Source: Salmonella enterica subsp. enterica serovar Typhimurium str. LT2
Lineage (GTDB): Bacteria > Pseudomonadota > Gammaproteobacteria > Enterobacterales > Enterobacteriaceae
Assembly: GCF_000006945.2 (NCBI RefSeq)
Contig: NC_003197.2
Location: forward strand, 868,001 to 932,000
Direction of reading: 5' to 3'
Length of the DNA: 64,000 bases
Each line of letters starts with the position of its first letter. The stretch's first letter is position 1. The notes beneath the pieces were generated by a model. It searched no databases. It worked only from the letters and a program-made list of their open reading frames with translations, and was not told the origin of the DNA. The translations under genes were made by a program, and so were the position numbers. Of this stretch, positions 17,589-27,467 are shown piece after piece.

Positions 17589-18953
17589 ATGTCTTTTGAT
17601 TCCCTGGGATTAAACCCTGATATCCTGCGCGCCATTGCCGAGCAGGGTTACCGTGAACCTACCCCTATTCAGCAACAGGCGATTCCCGCCGTGCTGGAAG
17701 GCCGCGATCTGATGGCCAGCGCCCAGACCGGAACCGGTAAAACGGCGGGTTTTACCCTGCCATTGTTGCAGCATCTGATTACCCATCAGCCGCATGCTAA
17801 AGGTCGTCGCCCGGTGCGTGCGTTGATCCTCACGCCAACCCGCGAGCTGGCGGCGCAAATTGGCGAAAACGTCAGAGATTACAGTAAATATCTCAATATT
17901 CGCTCGCTGGTGGTATTTGGCGGCGTAAGCATCAATCCGCAGATGATGAAACTGCGCGGCGGCGTGGATGTGCTGGTGGCGACGCCGGGACGTCTGCTCG
18001 ACCTGGAACATCAAAATGCCGTGAAGCTGGATCAGATTGAGATTCTGGTACTGGATGAAGCCGACCGTATGCTGGATATGGGCTTCATTCACGACATTCG
18101 TCGCGTGCTGGCGAAACTGCCGGCGAAGCGTCAGAATCTGCTGTTCTCCGCCACGTTCTCTGACGACATCAAAGCGCTCGCCGAAAAGCTGTTGCGCAAC
18201 CCGCTGGAAATCGAAGTGGCGCGCCGCAACACGGCCTCAGAGCAGGTAACGCAGCACGTGCACTTTGTCGATAAAAAACGCAAACGTGAACTGTTGTCGC
18301 AGATGATTGGCCAGGGCAACTGGCAGCAGGTGTTGGTCTTCACCCGCACCAAGCATGGCGCGAACCATCTGGCGGAACAGCTTAATAAAGACGGTATTCG
18401 CAGCGCGGCGATCCACGGTAATAAATCGCAGGGCGCACGTACCCGCGCGCTGGCCGATTTTAAATCCGGCGATATTCGCGTGCTGGTGGCGACGGATATT
18501 GCGGCGCGTGGTCTGGATATTGAAGAGCTGCCGCACGTGGTCAACTATGAACTGCCGAACGTGCCGGAAGATTATGTACACCGTATTGGCCGTACCGGTC
18601 GCGCGGCGGCAACTGGCGAGGCGCTGTCGCTGGTCTGTGTTGACGAGCATAAACTGTTGCGTGATATCGAAAAATTGCTGAAAAAAGAGATCCCACGCAT
18701 TACGACGCCGGGCTATGAGCCGGACCCGTCGATTAAAGCGGAGCCGATTCAGAACGGTCGTCAGCAGCGCGGCGGCGGCGGCGGTCGTGGACGCGGACAA
18801 AATCAGGGGGGAGCGGGGCGCAGTCAGCAGCCGCGACGTCAGGATAGTGGGGCGGCGAAGGCGAAACCAAAACCGCGCACAGGCGAGGGGAAAACCGCTG
18901 GCGACAAAGCACGTCCGCCGCGTCGCCCGCGCAGAATCACGCCTGCCCAGTAA
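17589..18953 (+). CDS. rhlE: RhlE, DEAD-box ATP-dependent RNA helicase
   Basis: 454 aa. Helicase motifs in order: the Q motif EPTPIQQQAIP, Walker A AQTGTGKT, PTRELA, TPGR, DEAD (LDEADRMLD), SAT (LFSATFSDD), ARGLDIEELPHVVNYELP and HRIGRTGR. The last ~75 residues are a basic Gly/Arg/Gln-rich RNA-binding tail. RhlE affects ribosome assembly and RNA decay. The CecR palindrome in front and the divergent cecR gene suggest shared control. Confidence 0.96.
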   Translation: MSFDSLGLNPDILRAIAEQGYREPTPIQQQAIPAVLEGRDLMASAQTGTGKTAGFTLPLLQHLITHQPHAKGRRPVRALILTPTRELAAQIGENVRDYSKYLNIRSLVVFGGVSINPQMMKLRGGVDVLVATPGRLLDLEHQNAVKLDQIEILVLDEADRMLDMGFIHDIRRVLAKLPAKRQNLLFSATFSDDIKALAEKLLRNPLEIEVARRNTASEQVTQHVHFVDKKRKRELLSQMIGQGNWQQVLVFTRTKHGANHLAEQLNKDGIRSAAIHGNKSQGARTRALADFKSGDIRVLVATDIAARGLDIEELPHVVNYELPNVPEDYVHRIGRTGRAAATGEALSLVCVDEHKLLRDIEKLLKKEIPRITTPGYEPDPSIKAEPIQNGRQQRGGGGGRGRGQNQGGAGRSQQPRRQDSGAAKAKPKPRTGEGKTAGDKARPPRRPRRITPAQ

Positions 18954-18956
18954 ATT

Positions 18957-19052
18957 TTATCCGGCAACATGCCCGGTAGCGCGACGCTTACCGGGCCTAC
19001 GGACTATGCAAATACGTAGGCCGGATAAGGTGCTTGCACCGCCATCCGGCAA
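18957..19052. repeat. REP/BIME element between rhlE and dinG
   Basis: Two REP-like arms face each other: TTATCCGGCAACATGCCCGGTAGCG with its partner CGCTTACCGGGCCTAC, then CGTAGGCCGGATAAGG with CACCGCCATCCGGCA. It follows the rhlE stop and may protect its 3' end. ybiA, found in this region of E. coli, is not present. Confidence 0.87.
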
Positions 19053-19126
19053 AATACACATCGCGTTGCGAGCCGCCTTCCAGAACCGGTAAAAAAGGTA
19101 CTTCCCGCCCCTGAAATGTGACACAA

Positions 19127-19146
19127 TAGTGGCTGTTTATACAGTA
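19127..19146 (+). promoter_or_regulatory. LexA (SOS) box of dinG
   Basis: TAGTGGCTGTTTATACAGTA, 14 bp before the start codon. The right half (CAGTA) is consensus while the left half is GTG instead of CTG. The E. coli dinG box is also asymmetric here, so weak but real LexA control is likely. Confidence 0.75.
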
Positions 19147-19160
19147 CTTCAGGTTTTCTC

Positions 19161-21305
19161 ATGGCATTGACCGCTGCGCTGAAAGCGCAAATCGCCGCCT
19201 GGTATAAGGCGCTTCAGGACCAGATTCCCGACTTTATTCCCCGTGCGCCGCAGCGGCAGATGATTGCTGACGTCGCCAGAACGCTGGCCGGGGAAGAAGG
19301 GAGACATCTGGCTATTGAAGCGCCGACCGGCGTCGGGAAAACCCTCTCCTATCTTATTCCCGGTATCGCCATTGCCCGGGAAGAGCAAAAAACACTGGTG
19401 GTCAGTACCGCTAACGTGGCGTTACAGGATCAGATCTTTAGCAAGGATTTGCCGCTGCTACGAAAAATCATCCCCGATCTGCGCTTTACCGCCGCCTTTG
19501 GCCGCGGGCGTTACGTGTGTCCGCGAAACCTGGCGGCGCTCGCCAGTAGCGAGCCTACGCAGCAGGATCTGCTCGCCTTTCTTGATGATGAACTGACGCC
19601 TAACAACCAGGAAGAGCAAAAGCGCTGCGCCAGGCTGAAAGGGGATCTTGACGGTTACAAATGGGATGGTCTGCGGGATCATACCGACATTGCTATTGAC
19701 GACGATCTGTGGCGGCGATTAAGTACCGATAAAGCCAGTTGTCTGAACCGCAACTGTCACTATTACCGCGAGTGTCCATTCTTTGTCGCCCGACGTGAAA
19801 TACAGGAAGCGGAAGTCGTGGTGGCGAATCACGCGCTGGTAATGGCGGCGATGGAAAGTGAAGCCGTACTGCCGGAACCAAAGCATCTGCTGTTGGTACT
19901 GGATGAAGGTCATCATCTGCCCGATGTCGCGCGCGATGCGCTGGAGATGAGCGCGGAAATTACCGCCTCCTGGTATCGCTTGCAACTGGACCTGTTCAGC
20001 AAACTGGTGGCGACCTGCATGGAGCAATTTCGCCCTAAAACCACGCCGCCGTTAGCGAACCCTGAGCGACTTAACGCCCATTGCGAGGAGGTATACGAAC
20101 TGATCGCCTCGCTCAATGCCATTCTTAATCTGTATATGCCCGCAGCGCAGGAGGCGGAGCACCGTTTTGCAATGGGCGAGTTGCCTGATGAGGTCATGGA
20201 AATCTGCCAGCGACTGGCGAAGCTGACCGAGACGCTGCGTGGGCTGGCGGAATCCTTTCTCAACGATCTCAGCGAAAAAACCGGGTCGCACGATATTGTG
20301 CGTTTGCATCGGGTGATTTTACAGATGAACCGGGCGCTGGGAATGTTCGAGGCGCAAAGTAAATTATGGCGGCTGGCTTCGATGGCGCAGTCTTCAGGCG
20401 CGCCGGTGTCCAAATGGGCGACGCGTGAAATACGCGAAGGGCAACTCCACGTCTGGTTCCATTGTGTCGGTATCCGCGTCAGCGATCAGCTGGAAAGATT
20501 GTTATGGCGCAGCGTACCGCACATTATTGTCACCTCGGCGACACTGCGCTCGCTCAATAGCTTTTCGCGCCTGCAGGAAATGAGCGGCTTAAAAGAAAAA
20601 GCCGGCGACCGCTTTGTGGCGCTGGATTCGCCGTTTAATCATGTGGAACAGGGGAAACTGGTGATTCCTCAAATGCGCTACGAACCCACCATTGATAACG
20701 AAGAGCAGCATATTGCCGAAATGGCGGCCTATTTTCGTGAGCAACTGGAGAGCAAAAAACATCATGGTATGCTGGTACTGTTCGCCAGCGGGCGGGCGAT
20801 GCAGCGTTTTCTGGAGCATGTCGCTGATGTGCGCTTACTCCTCCTGGTCCAGGGCGACCAGCCGCGTTACCGGCTGGTAGAGCTGCACCGTAAACGGGTG
20901 GAGAGCGGCGAACGCAGCGTGCTGGTTGGGCTTCAGTCTTTTGCCGAAGGGCTGGATCTTAAAGGCGAGCTGCTGACGCAGGTCCATATCCATAAAATTG
21001 CCTTCCCGCCGATCGACAGCCCGGTCGTGATCACCGAAGGCGAATGGCTAAAAAGTCTGAATCGTTATCCGTTTGAGGTACAAAGTTTACCAAGCGCGTC
21101 TTTTAATTTAATTCAGCAGGTAGGGCGATTGATCCGTAGCCACGCCTGTCGGGGAGAAGTGGTCATTTATGATAAGCGTTTGTTGACCAAAAACTACGGA
21201 CAGCGTTTACTGAATGCCTTACCTGTTTTTCCGATAGAGCAGCCTGCCGTGCCAGACGTTATAGTAAAACCAAAAGCAAAACCTGCACGCCGCCGACGGC
21301 GTTAA
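19161..21305 (+). CDS. dinG: DinG, SOS-induced 4Fe-4S DNA helicase
   Basis: 714 aa. An XPD-like superfamily 2 5'-3' helicase that unwinds D-loops and R-loops. Walker A is APTGVGKT (Lys60) and the DEGH box is LVLDEGHH. The four iron-sulfur ligands are Cys120, Cys194, Cys199 and Cys205, at the same positions as in E. coli. C-terminal motifs SATLRS, ASGRAM and the QQVGRLIRS box are intact, and the tail is basic (KPKAKPARRRRR). ybiB follows 29 bp later and is probably co-induced. Confidence 0.96.
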   Translation: MALTAALKAQIAAWYKALQDQIPDFIPRAPQRQMIADVARTLAGEEGRHLAIEAPTGVGKTLSYLIPGIAIAREEQKTLVVSTANVALQDQIFSKDLPLLRKIIPDLRFTAAFGRGRYVCPRNLAALASSEPTQQDLLAFLDDELTPNNQEEQKRCARLKGDLDGYKWDGLRDHTDIAIDDDLWRRLSTDKASCLNRNCHYYRECPFFVARREIQEAEVVVANHALVMAAMESEAVLPEPKHLLLVLDEGHHLPDVARDALEMSAEITASWYRLQLDLFSKLVATCMEQFRPKTTPPLANPERLNAHCEEVYELIASLNAILNLYMPAAQEAEHRFAMGELPDEVMEICQRLAKLTETLRGLAESFLNDLSEKTGSHDIVRLHRVILQMNRALGMFEAQSKLWRLASMAQSSGAPVSKWATREIREGQLHVWFHCVGIRVSDQLERLLWRSVPHIIVTSATLRSLNSFSRLQEMSGLKEKAGDRFVALDSPFNHVEQGKLVIPQMRYEPTIDNEEQHIAEMAAYFREQLESKKHHGMLVLFASGRAMQRFLEHVADVRLLLLVQGDQPRYRLVELHRKRVESGERSVLVGLQSFAEGLDLKGELLTQVHIHKIAFPPIDSPVVITEGEWLKSLNRYPFEVQSLPSASFNLIQQVGRLIRSHACRGEVVIYDKRLLTKNYGQRLLNALPVFPIEQPAVPDVIVKPKAKPARRRRR

Positions 21306-21334
21306 TGCTGTGAGCACACTTCAAGGAGCTTTCA

Positions 21335-22309
21335 ATGGATTATCGCAAGATCATCAAAGAGATCGGGCGAGGTAAAAATCACGCCCGCGATCTGGATCTG
21401 GATACCGCGCGCGGTTTGTATACCCGAATGCTGAATGGCGACGTCCCCGACCTGGAAATGGGCAGTATATTGATGGCGCTGCGTATTAAAGGCGAAGGCG
21501 AAGCCGAAATGCTGGGCTTTTATGAGGCCATGCAGAATCATACCATCAAACTGACACCGCCCGCAGATAGGCCGTTGCCGGTCGTTATTCCCAGCTATAA
21601 CGGCGCGCGTAAACAGGCGAATTTAACGCCGTTGCTGGCTATCCTGCTGCATAAATTGGGCTTCCCAGTCGTAGTACACGGCGTCAGTGAAGATCCGACC
21701 CGCGTACTGACGGAAACTATATTTGAGCTGATGGGGATTATCCCCACCCTACACGGTGGACAAGCGCAGGCCAAACTGGACGGGCGCCAGCCGGTGTTTA
21801 TCCCGGTGAGCGCGCTCTGCCCGCCGCTGGAAAAACAGCTGGCGATGCGCTGGCGGATGGGCGTGCGTAACAGCGCGCATTCACTGGCCAAGCTGGCGAC
21901 GCCATTTGCTGAGGATGCCGCGCTGCGTTTATCAAGCGTTTCTCATCCTGAATATGTTCCGCGTGTGGCGACCTTTTTTAGCCGCATTGGCGGGCGGGCT
22001 TTGCTGATGCATGGTACCGAAGGCGAAGTCTATGCCAACCCGCAACGCTGTCCGCAAATCAGCCTGATTGATAGCCGCGGCGTGCAGGTACTGCATGAGC
22101 GCCAGAGCGACACGTACGACGAGCCGCTTTCACTGCCTGCGACTAAAGATCCTGAAATCACCGCGCGCTGGATTGAGCGCTGCCTTGCCGGCCACGAGCC
22201 GGTGCCGCAATCATTAAAAACGCAAATGGCCTGTTGTCTGGTTGCGACGGGAGAGGCGGCGACGTTAGAAGACGGGCTTGCGCGCGTCGAACAGGCTTTT
22301 AGCGAATAA
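21335..22309 (+). CDS. ybiB: YbiB, TrpD2-family nucleic-acid-binding protein
   Basis: 324 aa with the fold of anthranilate phosphoribosyltransferase (TrpD), but the family binds DNA/RNA rather than PRPP. The N-terminal helical domain holds MNGDVPDLEMGSILMALRIKGEG; the second domain contains the KQANLTPLLAILLHKLG segment. The E. coli protein was described as a LexA-controlled nucleic-acid-binding homodimer. Ribosome site AAGGAG lies 7 bases before the ATG. It probably shares the SOS promoter of dinG. Confidence 0.92.
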   Translation: MDYRKIIKEIGRGKNHARDLDLDTARGLYTRMLNGDVPDLEMGSILMALRIKGEGEAEMLGFYEAMQNHTIKLTPPADRPLPVVIPSYNGARKQANLTPLLAILLHKLGFPVVVHGVSEDPTRVLTETIFELMGIIPTLHGGQAQAKLDGRQPVFIPVSALCPPLEKQLAMRWRMGVRNSAHSLAKLATPFAEDAALRLSSVSHPEYVPRVATFFSRIGGRALLMHGTEGEVYANPQRCPQISLIDSRGVQVLHERQSDTYDEPLSLPATKDPEITARWIERCLAGHEPVPQSLKTQMACCLVATGEAATLEDGLARVEQAFSE

Positions 22310-22336
22310 AAAAAGCCCGTCCAGTGACGGACGGGC
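22308..22336 (-). terminator. Terminator for ybiJ transcripts, next to ybiB stop
   Basis: An 8-bp stem GCCCGTCC / GGACGGGC with a 6-base loop. On the minus strand it is followed by seven or more T, so it ends leftward transcription from ybiJ. No T-run follows on the plus strand, so it may also serve ybiB only weakly. Confidence 0.85.
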
Positions 22337-22464
22337 AAATAAGGGTAACAAACAGGGTTAATGAGGGTTGGAGCAGTGGGTCTGTTGGCAAACAGACGAG
22401 GGTAATACCCGTCAGAATTCAAACAACAGCGATGTTACAGCCTGAAATCTGGCGGGCAGGTAAA

Positions 22465-22725
22465 TTATTTATAAATCACCGCAGTGCCGCTCATTTTGTC
22501 ATTACCTACGGCGGAGGTGATGTTATAAGCGCTTGCGCCAGCAGCGGCGGCTTTTTCAGCCAGTTTAGCTTCCAGGCCATCCAGCGTGGTGGCGCCATCG
22601 GCAGACACTACGCCGATTTTATGCAGGTTTTGCGTCTGAGACGCGCTAACCGGTTCTGCGGCAAAAGCGCCAAAAGAAAGGGTGGAAAGCGCGATGGCTG
22701 CAACAGCATATTTAATGGTTTTCAT
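22465..22725 (-). CDS. ybiJ: YbiJ, periplasmic YhcN/McbA-family protein
   Basis: 86 aa. A cleavable signal peptide (KTIKYAVAAIALSTLSFGAFAA) is followed by a small DUF1471 domain (GVVSADGATTLDGLEAKLAEKA ... MSGTAVIYK). Members of this family (BhsA, McbA, YhcN) are small periplasmic or envelope stress proteins affecting biofilm and peroxide or acid response. The start at 22725 has a TGCGAGAG sequence upstream and gives the family length; an earlier in-frame ATG at 22836 would destroy the signal peptide. fiu, ybiX and mcbA found nearby in E. coli are absent. Confidence 0.92.
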   Translation of the reverse strand: MKTIKYAVAAIALSTLSFGAFAAEPVSASQTQNLHKIGVVSADGATTLDGLEAKLAEKAAAAGASAYNITSAVGNDKMSGTAVIYK

Positions 22726-23009
22726 GATTAATCTCTCGCAGGTTATTCTGTTTATGGGACGATGTTCCGTCGATGTGATGAGTATCACGGTTTTTTGCGA
22801 AAGATAAAATCGAATAGAATTGACTGCCTTGCTCAAAATTTTTGAATGACAAATAACCTATTGATTATTAATTAATTCAACGGTTGAATTTACCTTTCTT
22901 GTCATCTGGCTTTACAGAGTCGAGGTTAACGGCACATTCTGCGACGCAGAACGCTAAAAAGCATGAGCGTAAAGGAATGGATAATACTGGCGGTTTCGGT
23001 AAAGAAAAG

Positions 23010-23276
23010 TCAGCGTAACTGGCTGTCTTTTGAACCTCTACGATTATATCCTGAAAATGTTGCGTTATGTAAATCTTTCTCCTGTTGGCAGGCTATGCAT
23101 AACCGAACGCCCGGCACGGCTTTACGCCGCGCTTCAGGGATAGGATCGCCGCAAGATTCGCATTCATCGCGACTTTCGCCGTGGGGAAGTTCGCCGCGAG
23201 CGCGGGCAACGGCATCTTCAATGGTATTGTTGATTTGTTCATTCACTGCGTCGTCATTTGCCCAGCCGGATGCCAT
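23010..23276 (-). CDS. ybiI: YbiI, DksA/TraR zinc-finger protein
   Basis: 88 aa. The C-terminal zinc finger of the DksA/TraR type is C-x2-C ... C-x2-C (ECESCGDPIP then LCIACQQEKD). An acidic helical N-terminus (DDAVNEQINNTIEDAVARARGE) precedes it. Family members act on RNA polymerase through the secondary channel, but the short YbiI lacks the full coiled coil of DksA and its target is unknown. A second Met one codon upstream (23279) is possible. Confidence 0.9.
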   Translation of the reverse strand: MASGWANDDAVNEQINNTIEDAVARARGELPHGESRDECESCGDPIPEARRKAVPGVRLCIACQQEKDLHNATFSGYNRRGSKDSQLR

Positions 23277-23480
23277 CACGCTCTCCTGATTTTAGGGTAC
23301 CTGAGGTTAAGTGTAGCGCCGTCAGGCGAAAAAATCGCATCGCGCGGCCTTTTCAGACCATGAGCAGAGCCAATGTCATTCAGAGAGCCGATCAAACGAG
23401 CGAGGCAGGGAATTCGCGGTGGTATATTTACCCCGTGGCGTTATACGGGTATCTTACGCCGCTGCTAAAAGGAGAATGCC

Positions 23481-24407
23481 ATGTCCGCCCAGAAACCGGG
23501 GTTACACCCGCGCAACCGCCATCAACACCGTTATGATCTCGCCGCACTGTGTCAGACCACGCCGGAATTGACGTCCTTTCTTATCCGCACGCCCGCCGGT
23601 GAACAGAGCGTTGATTTTGCTAATCCGCAAGCGGTAAAAGCGCTCAATAAGGCATTGCTGGCGCATTTTTATGCCGTCACACACTGGGACATTCCGCCAG
23701 GGTTTTTATGTCCGCCGGTGCCTGGTCGTGCGGATTATATCCATCATCTGGCGGATCTGCTTGGCGAAACGACAGGGAGTATTCCGGCGCAGGCAACTAT
23801 TCTGGACGTGGGCGTGGGCGCCAATTGTATTTATCCGCTTATCGGCGTCCATGAATATGGCTGGCGATTTACCGGTAGTGAAGTCAGCGACGCAGCGATG
23901 TCCAGCGCGCAGGCTATCATTCAGGCTAATACGGGGTTAAGCCGCGCCATTCGTCTGCGTCGGCAAAAAGATCCGGCGGCCATTTTTACCGGTATCATTC
24001 ATAAAAATGAATTTTATGACGCAACGCTTTGTAACCCGCCTTTTCACGACTCCGCCGCCGCAGCCCGCGCGGGCAGCGAGCGTAAGCGCCGCAATTTGGG
24101 GCAGAATAAAGATGATGCGCTGAACTTTGGCGGTCAACAGCAGGAGCTATGGTGCGAAGGCGGCGAAGTCGCCTTTATTAAAAAAATGATTGCTGAAAGC
24201 CAATCCTTCCGCCGTCAGGTGTTGTGGTTTACGACGTTGGTGTCGCGCGGCGAGAATTTACCGCCGCTTTACCGGGCGTTGACGGAGGCTGGCGCGGTGA
24301 AAGTGGTGAAAAAAGAGATGGCCCAGGGGCAAAAGCAAAGCCGCTTTATTGCCTGGACCTTTATGGATGACGACCAGCGTCGCCGTTTTATCACCCGTAA
24401 ACGCTAA
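23481..24407 (+). CDS. rlmF: RlmF, 23S rRNA m6A1618 methyltransferase
   Basis: 308 aa. A SAM-dependent methyltransferase that modifies A1618 of 23S rRNA. The SAM-binding motif is ILDVGVGANCIYPLIG and the catalytic NPPF tetrapeptide occurs in LCNPPFHDS. The N-terminus (GLHPRNRHQHRYDLAALC) is characteristic of this family. AAAAGGAGAATGCC gives a strong ribosome site. The stop overlaps the convergent ybiO stop by 4 bp. Confidence 0.95.
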   Translation: MSAQKPGLHPRNRHQHRYDLAALCQTTPELTSFLIRTPAGEQSVDFANPQAVKALNKALLAHFYAVTHWDIPPGFLCPPVPGRADYIHHLADLLGETTGSIPAQATILDVGVGANCIYPLIGVHEYGWRFTGSEVSDAAMSSAQAIIQANTGLSRAIRLRRQKDPAAIFTGIIHKNEFYDATLCNPPFHDSAAAARAGSERKRRNLGQNKDDALNFGGQQQELWCEGGEVAFIKKMIAESQSFRRQVLWFTTLVSRGENLPPLYRALTEAGAVKVVKKEMAQGQKQSRFIAWTFMDDDQRRRFITRKR

Positions 24408-26626
24408 ATCGTCGGTTCGCGCGGCGGCAGCGAATCAGGCGACGGGCCGCCGACGGGGGCGGGCAGAACCTGATACGTTTGCACCGGCGCGCGCACATTA
24501 GCCAGATCAAAATGCTTTTTCACCTGGCTATCAAGGGCAAAACGCACCGTCCACTGCTTGAGCGGTAGCGTGGTGAACGACACGCGTAAAGTAAACGCCG
24601 TGTTCGTTAAACTGACAATACCGGCGAACGTGGGTTCGCCGATAATCAGCCCGCGAATATCCTCCGTCTCCATCAGCGCCGTTACCGCGTCTTTCAGCGC
24701 CTGATTCGCTTTATCCGCATCCTCATGGCGATCCACGTCATAGTTGGCGACAACAGAGCCGATACCGCGCACAAAGTTGGCGAAAGTGGTGATCGAGGAC
24801 CACGGGATAATATGGTATGCCCCGGTATCCTGCCGCACGCCGACGGAACGAATCGACATTCTTTCGACCGTCCCCGTCAGCGGGCCTATGGTGACTAAGT
24901 CGCCGGTATTCATCCCGTTTTCAAACTGAATAAAGACGCCGGTGATAATATCTTTCACCAGGGTTTGCGAACCGAAAGAGATAGCCAGACCTAACGCGCC
25001 CGCGCCAGCCAGCAATGGCGCGATATTGACGCCGATTTCCGATAACACGATCATGATGGTTATGGTACTGATAATCACTGCCAGCGCATTGCGGAACAGC
25101 GTCAGCAGCGTGCGCGTGCGGGCGCTGGGTAGCGGGCGGCCATGAATATCGGAGGCCAGACGATTCTCAATCAGACTGGCGAGGATCGTCCATCCCACGG
25201 CGGAGAAGAATAAGATTAACGCGATACGGATAAGGATATCGACCATCTTTTCCCCCGCGCCATAATGTAGCCAGTGCCAGAAATCGAATAGCCCCCAGGC
25301 GTTGAGCAACAGCATAACGGCGACGCAGACGGTCAAAAAGCGTGCGACTTTTAGCGCCGAGGAGAGCCAGCCGTTAAGCCGCTTTTGTAATTCCGGGTAA
25401 TTGCGCTGCGTATGGGGCGACAGGGTGATGGTTTTCGCTATCCAGCGGGTAAACATACCGGAGATAAACGCCGCGATGCCAATAATCGCCAGACTGCGCA
25501 CGGTCGCGCCCATCATAAACTTCAGGCTATTGCCTGGGTCGAATAACGAGAAGAAAAACAGCACGATAAAGTAAGCGCTGGCCAGCCAGTGCCACACCAG
25601 CGCAAAGGCGCGGATAAACAGGCTAAAAAAGGCTAATGATCGTTCCGCCAGACTTAATAAATGTTGCGTAATCTCCGCTTTGTTTTTAAAGATCAGGTAC
25701 AGCGCCCAGATGGTGATGCAGAGCATGATCGCCACATTAGCCATCGCGCCAACCTGAACATTCACCTGGTTGGAAATAATCGGAACGGCAACAATTAGCC
25801 CGTAGCCAATCAAACTGCTAAGGGAACTCATACGGCGATTCCAGTAACGCGCTGTCGCATCCTGAATCGCGAATGGGCGTAATTCCGGTACATTAGGGCA
25901 AAAAATAAGCCGCAGAATCGCTTTAAAGAACTCTATTAGCGCGAAGGCATTCAGGAACAGGCTTTGCTGAAAAGCGATAGTTCGACTTCCCGCATGGAAA
26001 TTATCACTGAGCATCTGACCGATAAATAAGGTGAGCGCCAGTAGCAGGAGGTCGATAATAAACGCGCCGACGATCATCGCCGGGAGCTGTAACCAGTTGC
26101 TGCGTTCACGGTTTTTCTTGCGTGCCCACAGGCCCATTTTTCGATATAACGGCAGGGCGCAAAGCCGTATCACGCTATAAAAACCAAATACCGCGACGGC
26201 CAGAAATAAAAAGTGGGTTAACGCGTTGGTGAAGGTTTGCGAGTTAAACGGCTTGTGCGGCGCATCGGTGATGTTGCGATAAAGCTGGGCGAAACGGGTA
26301 GCGAAAGCATCGCCGTACTGACGGGTAACGGTGGTGACGTTCTCCAGTACCGTTTTCTCATCTTTGGCCGCAGGCGGCGCAAGCGCTGGCGCTGGCTCGG
26401 TCGGCGGCGTGGTTGAGGCTTCGCGGAGTTGCGCTATCAATTCGTTACGTGAAGCCTCGTTCTCCAGTACGTCAGCCAGGGCCGCATAGGCCGCTTTTTT
26501 TTGTTCAGGACTGGGCTCTGGCGCTGCTTGCTGGCTGGTTGATGTCCCCGTGGTCACGCCGGGTATGGCGACCGCATGGGCAGGTGCGCCCAGTAGACAA
26601 AAAAGGATGAACAGGGTCCACCGCAT
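24404..26626 (-). CDS. ybiO: YbiO, large mechanosensitive channel of the MscS family
   Basis: 740 aa. A signal peptide (MRWTLFILFCLLGAPAHA) and a Pro/Ala-rich periplasmic linker with a helical segment precede about ten membrane helices. The pore helix and beta domain of MscS follow (GAGALGLAISFGSQTLVKDIITGVFIQ and DLVTIGPLTGTVERM). It relieves hypo-osmotic pressure. The start at 26626 is right before the signal peptide with a GGAGG box; an in-frame start 11 codons upstream is rejected. Confidence 0.94.
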   Translation of the reverse strand: MRWTLFILFCLLGAPAHAVAIPGVTTGTSTSQQAAPEPSPEQKKAAYAALADVLENEASRNELIAQLREASTTPPTEPAPALAPPAAKDEKTVLENVTTVTRQYGDAFATRFAQLYRNITDAPHKPFNSQTFTNALTHFLFLAVAVFGFYSVIRLCALPLYRKMGLWARKKNRERSNWLQLPAMIVGAFIIDLLLLALTLFIGQMLSDNFHAGSRTIAFQQSLFLNAFALIEFFKAILRLIFCPNVPELRPFAIQDATARYWNRRMSSLSSLIGYGLIVAVPIISNQVNVQVGAMANVAIMLCITIWALYLIFKNKAEITQHLLSLAERSLAFFSLFIRAFALVWHWLASAYFIVLFFFSLFDPGNSLKFMMGATVRSLAIIGIAAFISGMFTRWIAKTITLSPHTQRNYPELQKRLNGWLSSALKVARFLTVCVAVMLLLNAWGLFDFWHWLHYGAGEKMVDILIRIALILFFSAVGWTILASLIENRLASDIHGRPLPSARTRTLLTLFRNALAVIISTITIMIVLSEIGVNIAPLLAGAGALGLAISFGSQTLVKDIITGVFIQFENGMNTGDLVTIGPLTGTVERMSIRSVGVRQDTGAYHIIPWSSITTFANFVRGIGSVVANYDVDRHEDADKANQALKDAVTALMETEDIRGLIIGEPTFAGIVSLTNTAFTLRVSFTTLPLKQWTVRFALDSQVKKHFDLANVRAPVQTYQVLPAPVGGPSPDSLPPREPTI

Positions 26627-26710
26627 GACTCCTCCAGTGAGAAAAGAGACGCAAAACACTAAGTATAGATGGCGCAGGGGAGGGAAAATGAAATGGGACT
26701 ATTCCATGAT

Positions 26711-26738
26711 GCCCTTCCTGCCGCAGGGCTGGAAGGGC
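26711..26738 (-). terminator. Hairpin downstream of glnQ
   Basis: An 8-bp stem GCCCTTCC / GGAAGGGC with a 12-base loop lies 7 bp after the glnQ stop in the direction of transcription. A strong T-run is missing, so the termination role is a guess from position. Confidence 0.5.
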
Positions 26739-26744
26739 GATATC

Positions 26745-27467
26745 TCAGGAGACGTGCTGTAAAAATTCCTGTAAACGTGGGCTTGGCGGGTTTTCGATCA
26801 ACGCCTGCGGACTGCCATCTTCGGCAATACGGCCTTTATCGATAAAAATCAGCCGTGAGGCGACTTTTTCGGCAAAGCCGATTTCGTGAGTGACAATGAC
26901 CATGGTCATGCCTTCTTCCGCCAGATCCTGCATGACTTTCAGCACTTCATGGCGCAGTTCAGGGTCCAGAGCGGAGGTTGGCTCGTCAAAGAGCATCATT
27001 TTCGGCTTCACGGCCAGCGCTCGGGCAATGGCGACGCGCTGTTGTTGACCGCCGGAAAGCTCGGAGGGGTAGTGGTGCGCCCGTTCCGCCAGTCCAACTT
27101 TCGCTAACAGAGCTTTCGCCTGTTTTTCCGCTTCTTCTTTCTTTACGCCGCGCACGCGCAGAGGACCGAACATCACGTTTTCGAGCGCGGTCAGATGCGG
27201 GAACAGATAAAACTGTTGAAACACCATGCCGGCTTCCTGGCGAATCAGCCGTTCGTCTACTTTAGGATCGTTGACTTTCAGACCATCGACAATCAGATCG
27301 CCGGAGGTGATCTCTTCCAGTTTATTGATACAGCGTAATAACGTGGATTTACCCGAACCGGAAGGGCCGATAATCACAACCACTTCGCCCTGACGGATGT
27401 TTAAATCAATGTTATGTAGCACCTGGGTGGGGCCAAAGTGCTTGGAGACGTTTTTAAATTCAATCAC
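26745..27467 (-). CDS. glnQ: GlnQ, glutamine ABC importer ATPase
   Basis: 240 aa. Polar amino acid ABC ATPase: Walker A GPSGSGKS, signature LSGGQQQR, Walker B MMLFDEPTSALDPE and the H-loop VTHEIGFA. It powers GlnP. The start overlaps the glnP stop by 4 bp. Confidence 0.97.
   Translation of the reverse strand: MIEFKNVSKHFGPTQVLHNIDLNIRQGEVVVIIGPSGSGKSTLLRCINKLEEITSGDLIVDGLKVNDPKVDERLIRQEAGMVFQQFYLFPHLTALENVMFGPLRVRGVKKEEAEKQAKALLAKVGLAERAHHYPSELSGGQQQRVAIARALAVKPKMMLFDEPTSALDPELRHEVLKVMQDLAEEGMTMVIVTHEIGFAEKVASRLIFIDKGRIAEDGSPQALIENPPSPRLQEFLQHVS

Noticed and set aside
22937..22951. TTCTGC-gac-GCAGAA hairpin after ybiI as a terminator
   Set aside because: The stem has six pairs and is not followed by T on the minus strand.
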